This document shows, piece after piece, positions 26,645 through 35,032 of a stretch of 64,000 nucleotides of DNA. The notes under the pieces are model-generated. The model worked only from the letters and a program-made list of their open reading frames with translations, did not search any database and had not been told where the DNA came from. Source of the DNA: Rubricoccus sp038746605 (GTDB lineage: Bacteria; Bacteroidota; Rhodothermia; Rhodothermales; Rubricoccaceae). Made by a program: the position numbers and the translations under genes. Every line of letters starts with the position of its first letter. Positions within the stretch are counted from its first letter, which is position 1. The stretch lies in the NCBI GenBank assembly GCA_038746605.1, contig JBCDKM010000017.1:43589-107588 (forward strand), given 5' to 3'.

Positions 26645-27034
26645 CTAGCGGGGCTCGGAGTTGGTGCGCGCCCAGGCGGCGAGGGCGGCTTCGTCCATCT
26701 CGCCCGCCGCCACGGCGAGCATCGTCACGACGGCCTCTGGCTCTGGCGCGTTCAGACGCTGGCCGTTCGTGAACAGAAACACTGCCATCGCAACAAAGGC
26801 TGCTCGCTTGTTCCCATCGATGAACGGATGGTTCTTCGCGATCCCGAACGCATATGCGGCAGCGAGATCGAAAAGGTCAGCATCGGACTCGTACACAAAC
26901 CGCTGCTGCGGCCGCGCCAGCGCGGATTCCAGTAGGTTCTCGTCCCGGACGCCCCAGCGCCCGCCGTGGCGGCGCACCTGATCCAACTGAAAAGCCTCAA
27001 TGGTTTCCCGCTTGATCCAGATCGGATCCGGCAT
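26645..27034 (-). CDS. doc: Doc-like toxin (Fic/Doc fold)
   Basis: A 129-residue protein of the death-on-curing family. The active-site loop HPFIDGNKRAA matches the Fic/Doc motif HxFx(D/N)GNKR. Doc of phage P1 phosphorylates elongation factor Tu. The ATG shares a base with the stop of the upstream antitoxin (TGATG); a GTG one codon earlier is also possible. The intact motif predicts an active toxin held by the upstream AbrB-type protein. Confidence 0.88.
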   Translation of the reverse strand: MPDPIWIKRETIEAFQLDQVRRHGGRWGVRDENLLESALARPQQRFVYESDADLFDLAAAYAFGIAKNHPFIDGNKRAAFVAMAVFLFTNGQRLNAPEPEAVVTMLAVAAGEMDEAALAAWARTNSEPR

Positions 27035-27267
27035 CACTTGGCGAGTTCGCGGAGGGCGTTCTCGTACTGCTTAGCAACCTCGTGGTACGCTTCCATAGCA
27101 GCCTCGAAGTCGGAATCATAGCGCTTGAGTGTGAAACCATCCTCGGTCTCCACGATGATCATCTCGCTCTTCTCCTCAAGGCCGAGACGATCCAGGATCT
27201 CCTTCGGGAACGTGGCCCCGATGGAGTTACCGACTTTACGAAGCTTGATGGTGGTCGTGGCAGACAT
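27034..27267 (-). CDS. AbrB/MazE-type antitoxin
   Basis: A 77-residue protein with a SpoVT-AbrB swapped-hairpin DNA-binding domain at residues 5-50 (LRKVGNSIGATFPKEIL, then EKSEMIIVETEDGFTLKRY) and a C-terminal helix that should bind and block the toxin. Its stop overlaps the doc start, a typical antitoxin-first pair. Hairpins upstream (27283-27300 and two more) are candidate operators for autoregulation. Confidence 0.87.
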   Translation of the reverse strand: MSATTTIKLRKVGNSIGATFPKEILDRLGLEEKSEMIIVETEDGFTLKRYDSDFEAAMEAYHEVAKQYENALRELAK

Positions 27268-27282
27268 GGCGACGGCGATAGT

Positions 27283-27300
27283 GGTTCACCCCAGTGAACC
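27283..27300. promoter_or_regulatory. Palindrome upstream of the antitoxin gene
   Basis: GGTTCAC CCCA GTGAACC, a 7-bp inverted repeat 16 bases before the antitoxin start codon. Its position suits an operator bound by the AbrB-type dimer. Inferred only. Confidence 0.5.
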
Positions 27301-27303
27301 TTT

Positions 27304-27326
27304 ATCCCCAGTCGCCTGGGGAGAAA
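27304..27326. repeat. Direct repeat copy 1 with internal hairpin
   Basis: A 23-base unit containing CCCCAG TCGC CTGGGG. It is identical to 27369-27391. Confidence 0.85.
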
Positions 27327-27368
27327 AGGCGGACACAGACGAGAACGGGGGGGTTAAGAACTCGGTTC

Positions 27369-27391
27369 ATCCCCAGTCGCCTGGGGAGAAA
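27369..27391. repeat. Direct repeat copy 2 with internal hairpin
   Basis: Second identical 23-base copy, 65 bases from the first (start to start). Both lie between the nucleotidyltransferase stop and the toxin-antitoxin start. Confidence 0.85.
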
Positions 27392-27449
27392 GAAAAGAGT
27401 AGGGCACAGAACGCTCCGTGTCAACACCTGTTGCCACACCTCGCTCCCC

Positions 27450-27469
27450 CCGCCTCGGCACCGAGGCGG
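27450..27469. repeat. Palindromic repeat, 20-nt class
   Basis: Perfect arms around CA, 53 bases past the stop codon of the sugar nucleotidyltransferase gene. Confidence 0.87.
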
Positions 27470-27522
27470 ACGGGGTGGCCCCACTGGCCCCTCCCCGCTG
27501 GCTCCCTCCCCCCTACCCCACC

Positions 27523-28518
27523 CTACCCCACCGTCGCGTGGTCGCCGATGTTGAGCGAGCCCGCGAAGCCGCGCACGCTCGCGTGGTGGCCCACCAGCGA
27601 ATCGTCCAGAGCGGCGTCCGTGACCGTGGCATCGCCGAAAACGATGGAGTTCGAGACACGAGCGCCCGTGACCGTCGCGCCGCCGTGGATGGCTGCGAAC
27701 GGTCCCACGACCGAGTCCTTGACCGTCGCGCCCTCGCCGATGAACACGGGCTCAATGACCGTGCTGTTCTCGACCGCGCCGTCCTTGCGGTTCTCGCCCT
27801 CTTTCGCAAGGACCACCTTGGTGGTGTCTTGGATGGCTGGAATGGTGCCGCAGTCCAGCCACTCGGTCACACGGGCGGTGGTGAAGCGCGAGCCCGCTTG
27901 GAGCATTCGGTCCAGCGCGTCGGTGAGTTGGTACTCGCCGCCCTTGCCCGTCACGTCGTTCTCGATCAGGTAGTCGATCTCGCGCTTGAGCTCGGCGCCC
28001 TCGCGCACGTAGTAGATGCCCACGATGGCCTCGTTGGAGATCGGCGTGTCCGGCTTCTCCACGAATCGCGAGATGGTCTCACCGTCCTTCACCACGACGC
28101 CGAACCGGCTCGGGTCTTCCACCTCCATCACCCAGATCACAGCATCGGAGCCGAGGTCTGGCGCCTCGTCCATCGTGAACAGCGTGTCCGCGAACACGAT
28201 CACGCACTCCCCCGCGAGGCCGTCCTCTGCCATCGCGACTGCGTGAGCGGTGCCGAGTGGCTTCTCCTGCACGCCGAAGCTAGCCGCGATCCCGAAGCGC
28301 TCGCAGATGGCCGTCAGTTGGCGGCGCACCTCGTCGCCGAAGTCCGGCCCAAGGACGAAAACGGCCTCGTCGAAGCCGGTCGGGAGCGCCTCGGCGAAGG
28401 TCTCGATGATGCGCTCCACCATCGTGCGGCCCACGACGGGGAGCAGCGGCTTGGGGGTAACGTGGGTGTGCGGGCGGAGGCGGGTGCCACGGCCCGCCAT
28501 GGGGACGATGAGACGCAT
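27523..28518 (-). CDS. Sugar-phosphate nucleotidyltransferase with left-handed beta-helix
   Basis: A 331-residue enzyme with the nucleotidyl-transfer signature MAGRGTRLRPHTHVTPKPLLP at its start, then VEKPDTP and GIYYV. Hexapeptide-like repeats (VIEPVFIGEGATVKDSVVG) form a C-terminal beta-helix. It would join NTP to a sugar 1-phosphate, such as glucose 1-phosphate with dTTP or UTP. It is longer than a standard RfbA, so I do not assign that name. It may nevertheless supply dTDP-glucose for the nearby rhamnose genes. Confidence 0.82.
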   Translation of the reverse strand: MRLIVPMAGRGTRLRPHTHVTPKPLLPVVGRTMVERIIETFAEALPTGFDEAVFVLGPDFGDEVRRQLTAICERFGIAASFGVQEKPLGTAHAVAMAEDGLAGECVIVFADTLFTMDEAPDLGSDAVIWVMEVEDPSRFGVVVKDGETISRFVEKPDTPISNEAIVGIYYVREGAELKREIDYLIENDVTGKGGEYQLTDALDRMLQAGSRFTTARVTEWLDCGTIPAIQDTTKVVLAKEGENRKDGAVENSTVIEPVFIGEGATVKDSVVGPFAAIHGGATVTGARVSNSIVFGDATVTDAALDDSLVGHHASVRGFAGSLNIGDHATVG

Positions 28519-28730
28519 CGGGAAGAGGAGTCAAAAGAGGAGGTCTGGAAGCTAATCGGGCAGGCGCCAGACCGGTTGAACGCCCTGTGACTTCCCCGCC
28601 CCCGCCTGCGACAGTCCAGGCAGGATCGGGTGCAAAACGCGACGGCGGTGTTCACCATCGCGGACGCCTCATCCCCTAGAACCCGCCGTTTGTGCCCGTA
28701 TCCTCCGGTGCCCGCGTCCTGGGCATGGAA

Positions 28731-28759
28731 GTTGATCCCGACGCGTTCGTGTACCTTGG
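28731..28759 (+). promoter_or_regulatory. Candidate Bacteroidota-type promoter for the OmpA-like gene
   Basis: GTTG, 17 bases, then TACCTTGG, close to the TTTG / TAnnTTTG pattern of Bacteroidota housekeeping promoters, about 55 bases before the ATG at 28815. Position and spacing fit; neither box is perfect. Confidence 0.4.
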
Positions 28760-28814
28760 AGACCTTTCCCTAGGTGCCCCTCACACCCACTTCGGCCGCA
28801 AGGCCTTTCTAGCC

Positions 28815-29549
28815 ATGAACGCCATCCGCCTTCGTTACACCGCGATCCCGCTCGCGCTACTCCTCTTCATCGGGATGAGCCAGACGGGCTGCTCCAGCTT
28901 CAACAACACCGGAAAGGGCGCCACTGCTGGCGCTGCCGGTGGCGGCGTGATCGGCGCCGTGATCGGCCGCGCAACCGGCTCCACGGCGCGAGGCGCCATC
29001 ATCGGTGCCGCCGTGGGCGGCGCTGCGGGCGCCATCATCGGTCGCCAGATGGACCGTCAGGCCGAGGAACTCGAGGACGACCTTCCCGAGGATGTGACCG
29101 TCACGCCGCAGGACGTGGATGGTGACGGCGAGACCGACGGCATCGCGATCAACTTCAGCAATGACCTGCTCTTCGACCTCGGCCGGAGTGAGCTTCGCAG
29201 CGGCGTCCGCGCCGATCTCCGCGACCTCGCGATGAGCCTCAACCGGTATCCAGAGTACGACGTGACCATCGTCGGCCACGCCTCCACGGACGGCAGCACA
29301 GACCTCAACCAGCGCCTCTCCGATGCTCGCTCGCAGGCCGTCCGCGACTACCTCGTCGCGCAGGGCGTAAGCAGCATCCGCCTGGAGAGCTACGGCCGTG
29401 GCGAGATGGAACCCCTCGCGGACATCCCAGGCGAGAGCCCGCTCAACCGCCGCGTCGAGATCGCGATCTACCCGAGCGAGGAGTTGCAGCGCAACCTGCA
29501 GGACCCCACGTACCAGGAGCAGTACCAGGAGCAGTACGACCTGAACTAG
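28815..29549 (+). CDS. OmpA-family lipoprotein with glycine-zipper
   Basis: A 244-residue outer-membrane lipoprotein. The lipobox Cys is in MSQTGC near residue 20. A glycine-zipper segment (about residues 30-75, with AVIGRATGSTARGAIIGAAV) inserts in or spans the membrane. The C-terminal OmpA domain has IVGHASTDGSTDLNQRLSDAR and NRRVEIAI, which bind peptidoglycan. I used the ATG at 28815 because it starts the signal peptide. It is followed by a strong terminator. Confidence 0.9.
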   Translation: MNAIRLRYTAIPLALLLFIGMSQTGCSSFNNTGKGATAGAAGGGVIGAVIGRATGSTARGAIIGAAVGGAAGAIIGRQMDRQAEELEDDLPEDVTVTPQDVDGDGETDGIAINFSNDLLFDLGRSELRSGVRADLRDLAMSLNRYPEYDVTIVGHASTDGSTDLNQRLSDARSQAVRDYLVAQGVSSIRLESYGRGEMEPLADIPGESPLNRRVEIAIYPSEELQRNLQDPTYQEQYQEQYDLN

Positions 29550-29571
29550 GCGTCCCTGCCCCCACCACGCG

Positions 29572-29605
29572 CCGCCCCCGGTCTTCGGATCGGGGGCGGT
29601 TTCGT
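29572..29605 (+). terminator. Terminator with UUCG tetraloop
   Basis: CCGCCCCCGGTC, TTCG, GATCGGGGGCGG, a 12-bp stem with one G-U pair, followed by TTTCGTTTG. It ends the OmpA-like transcript. Confidence 0.85.
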
Positions 29606-29615
29606 TTGACCCCTC

Positions 29616-29661
29616 CCGCCTCGGCAGTCTCATGAAAGTGCCCGGCGCATCCCCGAGGCGG
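29616..29661. repeat. Palindromic repeat, 46-nt class
   Basis: Perfect 9-nt arms separated by 28 bases. It lies between the OmpA terminator and the LOG-family gene. Confidence 0.6.
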
Positions 29662-29696
29662 GCGGTGCTACGTTCGGGCTCCCTTCCCGCACGCCC

Positions 29697-30431
29697 ATGT
29701 CTGGCTCCGCCGACCGCCAGTCCACCCCTTTCCACGCCCCGAAGGAGATGTCCAAAGACGAACTCGGGGAGTGGAATGAGATGCGCGTGCGCGACACATG
29801 GCGCGTCTTCCGCATCATGAGCGAGTTCGTGGAGGGCTACGAGCGGCTCGGTCAGTGCGGCCCGAGTGTGTCCGTCTTCGGCTCCGCCCGCACAAAGCCC
29901 GACGATCCGTACTACGAGATGGGCGTGACTGTGGCTCGGAAGCTCGCCGAGAGCGGCTACGCCGTCATCACGGGCGGCGGGCCTGGCATCATGGAGGCCG
30001 GGAACAAGGGCGCTCAGCAAGCGGGCGGCGTCTCCATCGGGCTCAACATCGTGCTCCCGCACGAGCAGGGCGCCAATCCGTACGTAGACCCGGAGGGCCT
30101 GCTCAACTTCGACTTCTTTTTCGCGCGGAAGGTGATGTTCGTCAAGTACGCCCAGGGGTTCGTGGTGCTGCCGGGCGGCTTCGGCACGATGGACGAGCTG
30201 TTCGAGAGCCTGACGCTGATCCAGACACACAAGACGGCGCGCTTCCCTGTCGTCCTGATGGGCTCAGGCTACTGGGGCGGTCTGCTGGACTGGATCGAGA
30301 ACACGCTCAAGGCCGGAGGCTACATCTCGCCGGAGGACACGGACCTCTTCACTCTCACCGACGATCCCGACGAAGCCGTCGCGATCATCGAGCGCTACCG
30401 CTCTGAGACGGGGCTTCTCCCGAACTTCTAA
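29697..30431 (+). CDS. LOG-family nucleotide 5'-monophosphate phosphoribohydrolase
   Basis: A 244-residue protein of the TIGR00730/LOG family. It carries GSARTKPDDPYY, ITGGGPGIMEAGNKGA and the signature PGGFGTMDE, with the RK pair in FARKVMF. LOG enzymes release free base from nucleoside monophosphates (cytokinin activation in plants; housekeeping nucleotide hydrolysis in bacteria). All key residues are present. An upstream TACGTTCG could be the promoter -7 box, but the match is weak. Confidence 0.85.
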   Translation: MSGSADRQSTPFHAPKEMSKDELGEWNEMRVRDTWRVFRIMSEFVEGYERLGQCGPSVSVFGSARTKPDDPYYEMGVTVARKLAESGYAVITGGGPGIMEAGNKGAQQAGGVSIGLNIVLPHEQGANPYVDPEGLLNFDFFFARKVMFVKYAQGFVVLPGGFGTMDELFESLTLIQTHKTARFPVVLMGSGYWGGLLDWIENTLKAGGYISPEDTDLFTLTDDPDEAVAIIERYRSETGLLPNF

Positions 30432-30624
30432 GTCGGCTGAAAACGAGCCGCTGACACCTCCTCCCGCCAGCGTGTCGCACAGAGACGCCGCATCGCGGCA
30501 GGCTCGTCCGGTATGATGGACACGTTGCGGGCACGAGAGGGCCGAAATGTGCCGTTTCGGCGACGGCACGGTCTCTGTAGTTTCAGCGCCTGTGTCCCGC
30601 CACACCCACGCTTCCCTACACCCG

Positions 30625-31434
30625 ATGACCCGCACGTTCCTCTTCGCGGCTGCGCTCCTGTTCGCAGGCACCGCACACGCCCAAGACGCCCCCACCACTG
30701 ACGACATGGAGGCGGCCGTCGACACCACCGCCATCACGTTCAGCCCAGAGCTCTCCCGGGAGCTCGCGACCACTGGCGACTCTCTCTTCGCCGCGCGTGA
30801 CTTCACCGCTGCGCTCGCCGCCTACACGGAGGGCTTCGAGATGGACTCCACCTACGCCAAGAATCCCTTCGGTCAGGCCCGGACCTATGTTCGGATGCGC
30901 GAGCTCCCACAGGCCGTCGCGGCATACGACCTCGCGATCCAACTCGGTGACGGAGCCGAGGGCATGGCAAACATCGTCGCCTCTGCTCGCGAGGAAAAGG
31001 CTGCGATTGAGGCCAACCTCGCAGAGCGTGCCAGCGCCGAGGCTCTCAACGCGAAGATCACTCGCGCCACCAACCTGCTCAACGCCGAGCCGGTGACGGA
31101 GAGCGCGGCCCAGACAGCCTACGAGCTACTGGAGGAGACCCGCGAGGCGGGCTATGACTCCTCGCAGGTCGCGTTCTTCTACGCGAAGGCACTCAACACC
31201 ATCGGGCAGTTTGAGGATGCCACCCACTACGCGACGATTGCCGTGGAGCAGAGTGAGGGCCAACCCGACCGCTCGGGCTTCTTCATCCAGCTCGGCCTCG
31301 CGCACAAGGGCGCGGGCGACACGGAGGCCGCACGCGAGGCGTTCAACGCTGCGAAGGAGGGCTCCTGGAGTGCCTGGGCAGACTACTACCTCAACGAGAT
31401 GGAGAGCGAGGCCTCAGAAGAGGCCGGCGGCTGA
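30625..31434 (+). CDS. Exported tetratricopeptide-repeat protein
   Basis: A 269-residue protein with a signal peptide (FLFAAALLFAGTAHAQ) and at least three helical TPR-like pairs, for example LFAARDFTAALAAYTEGFEM and YAKALNTIGQFEDATHYA, ending in an acidic tail. Such periplasmic proteins serve as scaffolds; the partner is unknown. The start at 30625 places the signal peptide first. A very strong hairpin follows. Confidence 0.8.
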   Translation: MTRTFLFAAALLFAGTAHAQDAPTTDDMEAAVDTTAITFSPELSRELATTGDSLFAARDFTAALAAYTEGFEMDSTYAKNPFGQARTYVRMRELPQAVAAYDLAIQLGDGAEGMANIVASAREEKAAIEANLAERASAEALNAKITRATNLLNAEPVTESAAQTAYELLEETREAGYDSSQVAFFYAKALNTIGQFEDATHYATIAVEQSEGQPDRSGFFIQLGLAHKGAGDTEAAREAFNAAKEGSWSAWADYYLNEMESEASEEAGG

Positions 31435-31448
31435 CCGCCCCTCCGCTG

Positions 31449-31499
31449 AAACACAGAGACGCCGCGCTGGGATGATCCTGGCGCGGCGTCTCTGTGTTT
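31449..31499 (+). terminator. Strong 19-bp stem terminator
   Basis: A perfect 19-bp inverted repeat beginning AAACACAGAGACGCC with a 13-nt loop, ending in TTT. The flanking A and T runs could end transcription from either side. The motif CACAGAGACGCCGC also occurs once near 30480, ahead of the TPR gene. Confidence 0.85.
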
Positions 31500-31507
31500 G
31501 GGTCGGT

Positions 31508-31541
31508 CCGCCTCGGTGTGTCCGTGGAGCGCACGAGGCGG
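31508..31541. repeat. Palindromic repeat, 34-nt class
   Basis: Left arm CCGCCTCGG, right arm ACGAGGCGG (one change), centre with GTCCGTGGA. It lies six bases from the stop codon of a predicted 46-residue gene. Confidence 0.85.
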
Positions 31542-31547
31542 AGCGGG

Positions 31548-31688
31548 CTACACCGTCCGGCGGCTTCCAAGGAGCCAGATCACTGCCAGGAGAACGATCG
31601 GAACGACAAAGCTGGCAATGGTCATCCATTCGAGACCGGTACCGTAGCCCTCGGGCGTCGGCGCGAGCGCGGAGAGAAGAAAAGGCAT
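31548..31688 (-). CDS. Predicted 46-residue single-span membrane protein
   Basis: On the minus strand, ATG at 31688 opens a 46-codon frame. It reads as a polar N-terminus, one hydrophobic segment (SFVVPIVLLAVIWLLG) and a basic end (SRRTV), a classic small single-span protein with the C-terminus inside. A palindromic repeat directly after the stop, as after many genes here, supports it. I see no strong ribosome binding site and do not recognise a family. Confidence 0.5.
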   Translation of the reverse strand: MPFLLSALAPTPEGYGTGLEWMTIASFVVPIVLLAVIWLLGSRRTV

Positions 31689-31744
31689 GGGGGAGCAGGG
31701 ATAGCTTGCCTCAAGCTACACCCACGCCTCGCTCCCGATCCCGC

Positions 31745-32512
31745 ATGTCCGCCGACCGACTCGCTTCCACCGCTCAGATTCACCCCACCGCTCAACTGGC
31801 GGCCGATGTCCACGTCGGGCACTTCTCCGTCGTCGGGGAAGACGTCGCGCTGGGGGCCGGCTGCACCCTCGGCCATCACGTGATCATCCACGACGGCACC
31901 CAGATCGGCGAGGGGGTACGGATCGACGACCACGCGGTCCTCGGCAAGCGCCCGATGCGCGCGGTGCGTAGCGCTACCACGAGGCGGGCAGAGCTGCCTC
32001 CCGCGAGGGTCGGCACTGGGAGTCTGATCGGTACGGGCGCGGTCGTGTACCGAGGATGCACCGTCGGCGAGCGCGTCCTCGTGGCAGATCTCGCGACAAT
32101 CCGCGAGCGCGTGTCCATCGGCGACGAGACCATCGTGGGACGCGGTGTGGCCGTGGAGAACGACACGACCGTGGGTGCCCGCTGCAAGCTGGAGACGAAC
32201 GCCTACCTGGCGGCCTTCACGACGGTCGAAGACGACGTGTTCGTCGCCCCTGGCGTGCTGACGAGCAACGACGCGTTCATGGGACGGACAGAGGCACGCA
32301 AGACGCAGTTCGGAGGCCCGGTAGTCCGCCAGTCCGCCCGCCTCGGTGTGGGCGCGGTGCTCCTTCCCGGGCGCGAGGTCGGGCCGGAAGCCGTCGTCGG
32401 GGCCGGAGCCGTGCTGACGCATGACGCGAGGGAGGGTTGGGTACACATCGGCGTGCCCGCTCGCGAAGCACGCGAGGTGGCGCCGGAACAGCTTCGAGCC
32501 AACGGCGGCTGA
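31745..32512 (+). CDS. Left-handed beta-helix acyltransferase-like protein
   Basis: A 255-residue protein made of hexapeptide repeats ([LIV]-G-x4), for example VHVGHFSVVGEDVALGAGC and VGAGAVLTHD, with the acetyltransferase-type loop FGGPVV. It resembles the N-acyl/acetyltransferases that modify UDP-sugars in surface polysaccharides (WbbJ/LpxA/LpxD fold). The substrate is unassigned. RQSARLGVG near residue 200 is encoded by a half copy of the palindromic repeat. Confidence 0.8.
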   Translation: MSADRLASTAQIHPTAQLAADVHVGHFSVVGEDVALGAGCTLGHHVIIHDGTQIGEGVRIDDHAVLGKRPMRAVRSATTRRAELPPARVGTGSLIGTGAVVYRGCTVGERVLVADLATIRERVSIGDETIVGRGVAVENDTTVGARCKLETNAYLAAFTTVEDDVFVAPGVLTSNDAFMGRTEARKTQFGGPVVRQSARLGVGAVLLPGREVGPEAVVGAGAVLTHDAREGWVHIGVPAREAREVAPEQLRANGG

Positions 32513-32707
32513 CAGAGTCAGTACTGCTTCAGAGGCAGTCCCACACCGCCAGATCTTCGATTCTGGACCCTCACGAAAACATCAGAAGGCAAAACCGGCC
32601 CTCTCGGGACAAGGGCAAGGGTGACGTGTGAAGACTCGCGAGCCCAGGCACACCTGGCTCGAACTCCGGCGTTTCTTCCTGCCCCACTGCTCTCCTTCCC
32701 TCTCGCG

Positions 32708-33712
32708 ATGATCCGATTCCCCCTCATGGGTCGCCTCACCGCCCTCGCCTTTCTTGCGTTCACTGTAGCCTCTGCTGCTGCCCAGACGCCCGGCCGTCTC
32801 TACAATCAGGAGACCATCGGTGAACTCCTCTATGGCACCCGCCAGTCCCTCGACGAGATCCCCGAGGTGGAGTGGCGCGCATGGGTTCTGGAGCACCCCA
32901 CCAACAACTCCATCTTCGCACGCTCTGACCTCTATGCCTGGGCAGGCGACGGCGACTTCGCCCTCGGCAAGGAACGACTCCAGATGGTCCAGTTCCTCAA
33001 CCGGGTTTACCTCAGCGATCTCCGCATCGGCGACACACTCGTCGTGCCGAGCCAACTCGACCTCGACCCGCGCGCCTATGGGCCCTTCCCGCTCCAGTAC
33101 GCGGGCGCCGAGGACTTCGACAAGCTGTTCGTGATCCACAAGGGCGTGCAAGCCTGGGCCGCCTATGAGGACGGCGAGTTGGAGCGATGGGGCCTCGTGA
33201 ACACCGGCGCGATCGACAGCCAGACGCCCGCCGGTCGCTACAACTTCAACTGGAAGGAACTCGACCGCATCTCGACGCTCTCCCCGCCTGGGGAGCGCTG
33301 GCGGATGCGGTGGGTCTTCAACTTCCACCACGAGCGCGGCATCCACGTGCACCAGTACCGAATGCCCATCGGGGAGCCCGCGAGCCATGGATGCGTGCGC
33401 CTCATCACGCAGGACGCCAAGTGGATCTACGACTGGGCTGATGGCTGGCGTACCACAGCGGGGACCGCTGAGGACGGCCTCCCGAGCGCCGATGGCCGCA
33501 TCCTGGAGCAGGGCACGACGGTCCTCGTTCTCGGCGACGGCGAAGAGCCCCTGGATGGTCCGCCTGCACGGTTCACCTGGGAAGACGGCGAGCCGGTGCT
33601 CCGCGTCGTGACGCTGCCAGAGGATCCGTACACCGTGCCACCCGGCACACCGCAACAGGAGATGTTTGACCGGCGTCGGGCCCGCGAGGCGCAGAGTACC
33701 TCGGCTCCGTAG
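32708..33712 (+). CDS. L,D-transpeptidase (YkuD domain)
   Basis: A 334-residue exported enzyme with a signal peptide (LTALAFLAFTVASAAAQ) and a YkuD catalytic domain whose nucleophile is the Cys of SHGCVRL, preceded by the conserved GIHVHQY. Such enzymes make 3-3 peptidoglycan cross-links or attach lipoproteins. The ATG at 32708 is chosen; a second at 32726 is possible. Its own terminator follows. Confidence 0.88.
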   Translation: MIRFPLMGRLTALAFLAFTVASAAAQTPGRLYNQETIGELLYGTRQSLDEIPEVEWRAWVLEHPTNNSIFARSDLYAWAGDGDFALGKERLQMVQFLNRVYLSDLRIGDTLVVPSQLDLDPRAYGPFPLQYAGAEDFDKLFVIHKGVQAWAAYEDGELERWGLVNTGAIDSQTPAGRYNFNWKELDRISTLSPPGERWRMRWVFNFHHERGIHVHQYRMPIGEPASHGCVRLITQDAKWIYDWADGWRTTAGTAEDGLPSADGRILEQGTTVLVLGDGEEPLDGPPARFTWEDGEPVLRVVTLPEDPYTVPPGTPQQEMFDRRRAREAQSTSAP

Positions 33713-33738
33713 CGCGACGGACAGAGCGTTTAACACAG

Positions 33739-33770
33739 AAGGGGCACGCCTGATCGTCGGTGTGCCCCTT
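33739..33770 (+). terminator. Terminator of the L,D-transpeptidase gene
   Basis: AAGGGGCAC / GTGCCCCTT, a 9-bp stem with a 14-nt loop, followed by TACTTTG. It starts 26 bases past the stop codon. Confidence 0.75.
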
Positions 33771-33805
33771 TACTTTGGGGCCTGAGTAGGCCCGCCTCGG
33801 CACGG

Positions 33806-35032
33806 CTACCGGTCGGGTGCGGAAACAGGGCGGAGGCGCTCCTCAGGGAGCGGCCCGCCGCCGGGGCCCTCGGAAACGAGCCGTTGCTTCTTTTCCCGGC
33901 GGTCGCGCACATCCTGCACGCTCTTCGCGCGGCGCAGCGCCTCGCGGCGACGGATGACCATCGGCAGCTTGCGCGGCGAGGGGAGGTAGCCGACGCTTCG
34001 AAGGAAGCTGTAGACCACACCAGAACCGAGGCCGAACGTGACAGCAGCGAGCGGCTCGTAGATCCGCGCCAGCGCTGCCATCGCGCAGGCGCCCAGCGCG
34101 AGGAAGGCCGCCAGCCAGTACAGCGTCTTGACGGCGTCCACCTTGGACATCTGCTTCGCGAGGCGGTGGTGGATGTGGTCCTTGTCCGCTGAGAACATTG
34201 GCCGACCCATCACCTTGCGCCGGAGCATGGAGACGAGGATATCCAGCACCGGCACACCCATCACGACGGCCGGAATGATGAGCGCGAGGACCGGGTTGAT
34301 ATGCGATGAGCCTCGGAGTGCGTACGCCGCCAGCACGTAGCCGAGAAGCAGGCTCCCGCTGTCGCCCATGAAGATGCTCGCCGGGCTCCGGTTGTACTTC
34401 AGGAAGCCGAGGAGCGCGCCCGTCATGGCCGCTACCAGCACGAGGTAGCCCACATCCCCACCGATGGCGTGGACCGTCGCGAGGCCCACCATCGCGATCC
34501 CGACGACGCCCGCCGCGAGGCCGTCCATCCCGTCGATCAGATTGACCGCATTCATCATGCCCACCATCCAGACCATCGTGAGCGCGAAGGAGGCCGCAAG
34601 CGCGAGGTTGCCCCCGCCTAAGACACCGTCAAGCAGGGTGATGCGCAGGCCGTCGCTAAACGCGAGCGCGACCACCGCGAACTGGGCCAGGAACTTGGTC
34701 TTGAAGTCCAAGTCTCGCAGGTCGTCCACGAGGCCGACGAGCGAGATGATGAGCGCGCCGAGGAGTACTCGCTGTCCGGGAAGCGTGAGTGCCGTCGCCC
34801 ACCGCCCGGGGAGTTCTGCAGCACCGAGTGTCATCACGCCGATCCCAATGAGCGCCGCTGCGAGGATGGCAAGACCACCTACGTTCGGAATCGGGACCCG
34901 GTGGATCTTGCGCCGCCCATCGGGGGCGTCTACCCAACCGAAGCGGAGCGCGAGCCGAGCCACCACCGGTACGAGCACGAGCGACGCGGCAAGACTGACC
35001 GCGAAGCCGAGGAGGAGCGGGAGGACGGGCAT
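33806..35032 (-). CDS. wecA: Undecaprenyl-phosphate sugar-1-phosphate transferase (WecA/MraY family)
   Basis: A 408-residue polytopic protein with about ten or eleven membrane segments. Family motifs are present: RKIHRVPIPNVGG, then NAVNLIDGMDGLA, FMGDSGSLLLG and DKDHIHHRL. It would transfer HexNAc-1-phosphate (usually GlcNAc) from UDP to undecaprenyl phosphate, starting a lipid-linked glycan. The exopolysaccharide operon at 48.9-59.8 kb lacks its own initiating transferase, so this enzyme may serve it. The ATG at 35032 precedes the first membrane segment. Confidence 0.88.
   Translation of the reverse strand: MPVLPLLLGFAVSLAASLVLVPVVARLALRFGWVDAPDGRRKIHRVPIPNVGGLAILAAALIGIGVMTLGAAELPGRWATALTLPGQRVLLGALIISLVGLVDDLRDLDFKTKFLAQFAVVALAFSDGLRITLLDGVLGGGNLALAASFALTMVWMVGMMNAVNLIDGMDGLAAGVVGIAMVGLATVHAIGGDVGYLVLVAAMTGALLGFLKYNRSPASIFMGDSGSLLLGYVLAAYALRGSSHINPVLALIIPAVVMGVPVLDILVSMLRRKVMGRPMFSADKDHIHHRLAKQMSKVDAVKTLYWLAAFLALGACAMAALARIYEPLAAVTFGLGSGVVYSFLRSVGYLPSPRKLPMVIRRREALRRAKSVQDVRDRREKKQRLVSEGPGGGPLPEERLRPVSAPDR

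Noticed and set aside
27302..27400. The two hairpin direct repeats as a CRISPR remnant
   Set aside because: There are only two units, each with its own palindrome, with unequal non-repeating flanks and no cas genes.
30470..30500. A 14-base match (CACAGAGACGCCGC) to the strong terminator after the TPR gene
   Set aside because: It is a single short partial match without its own complementary arm, too little to call a repeat or terminator.
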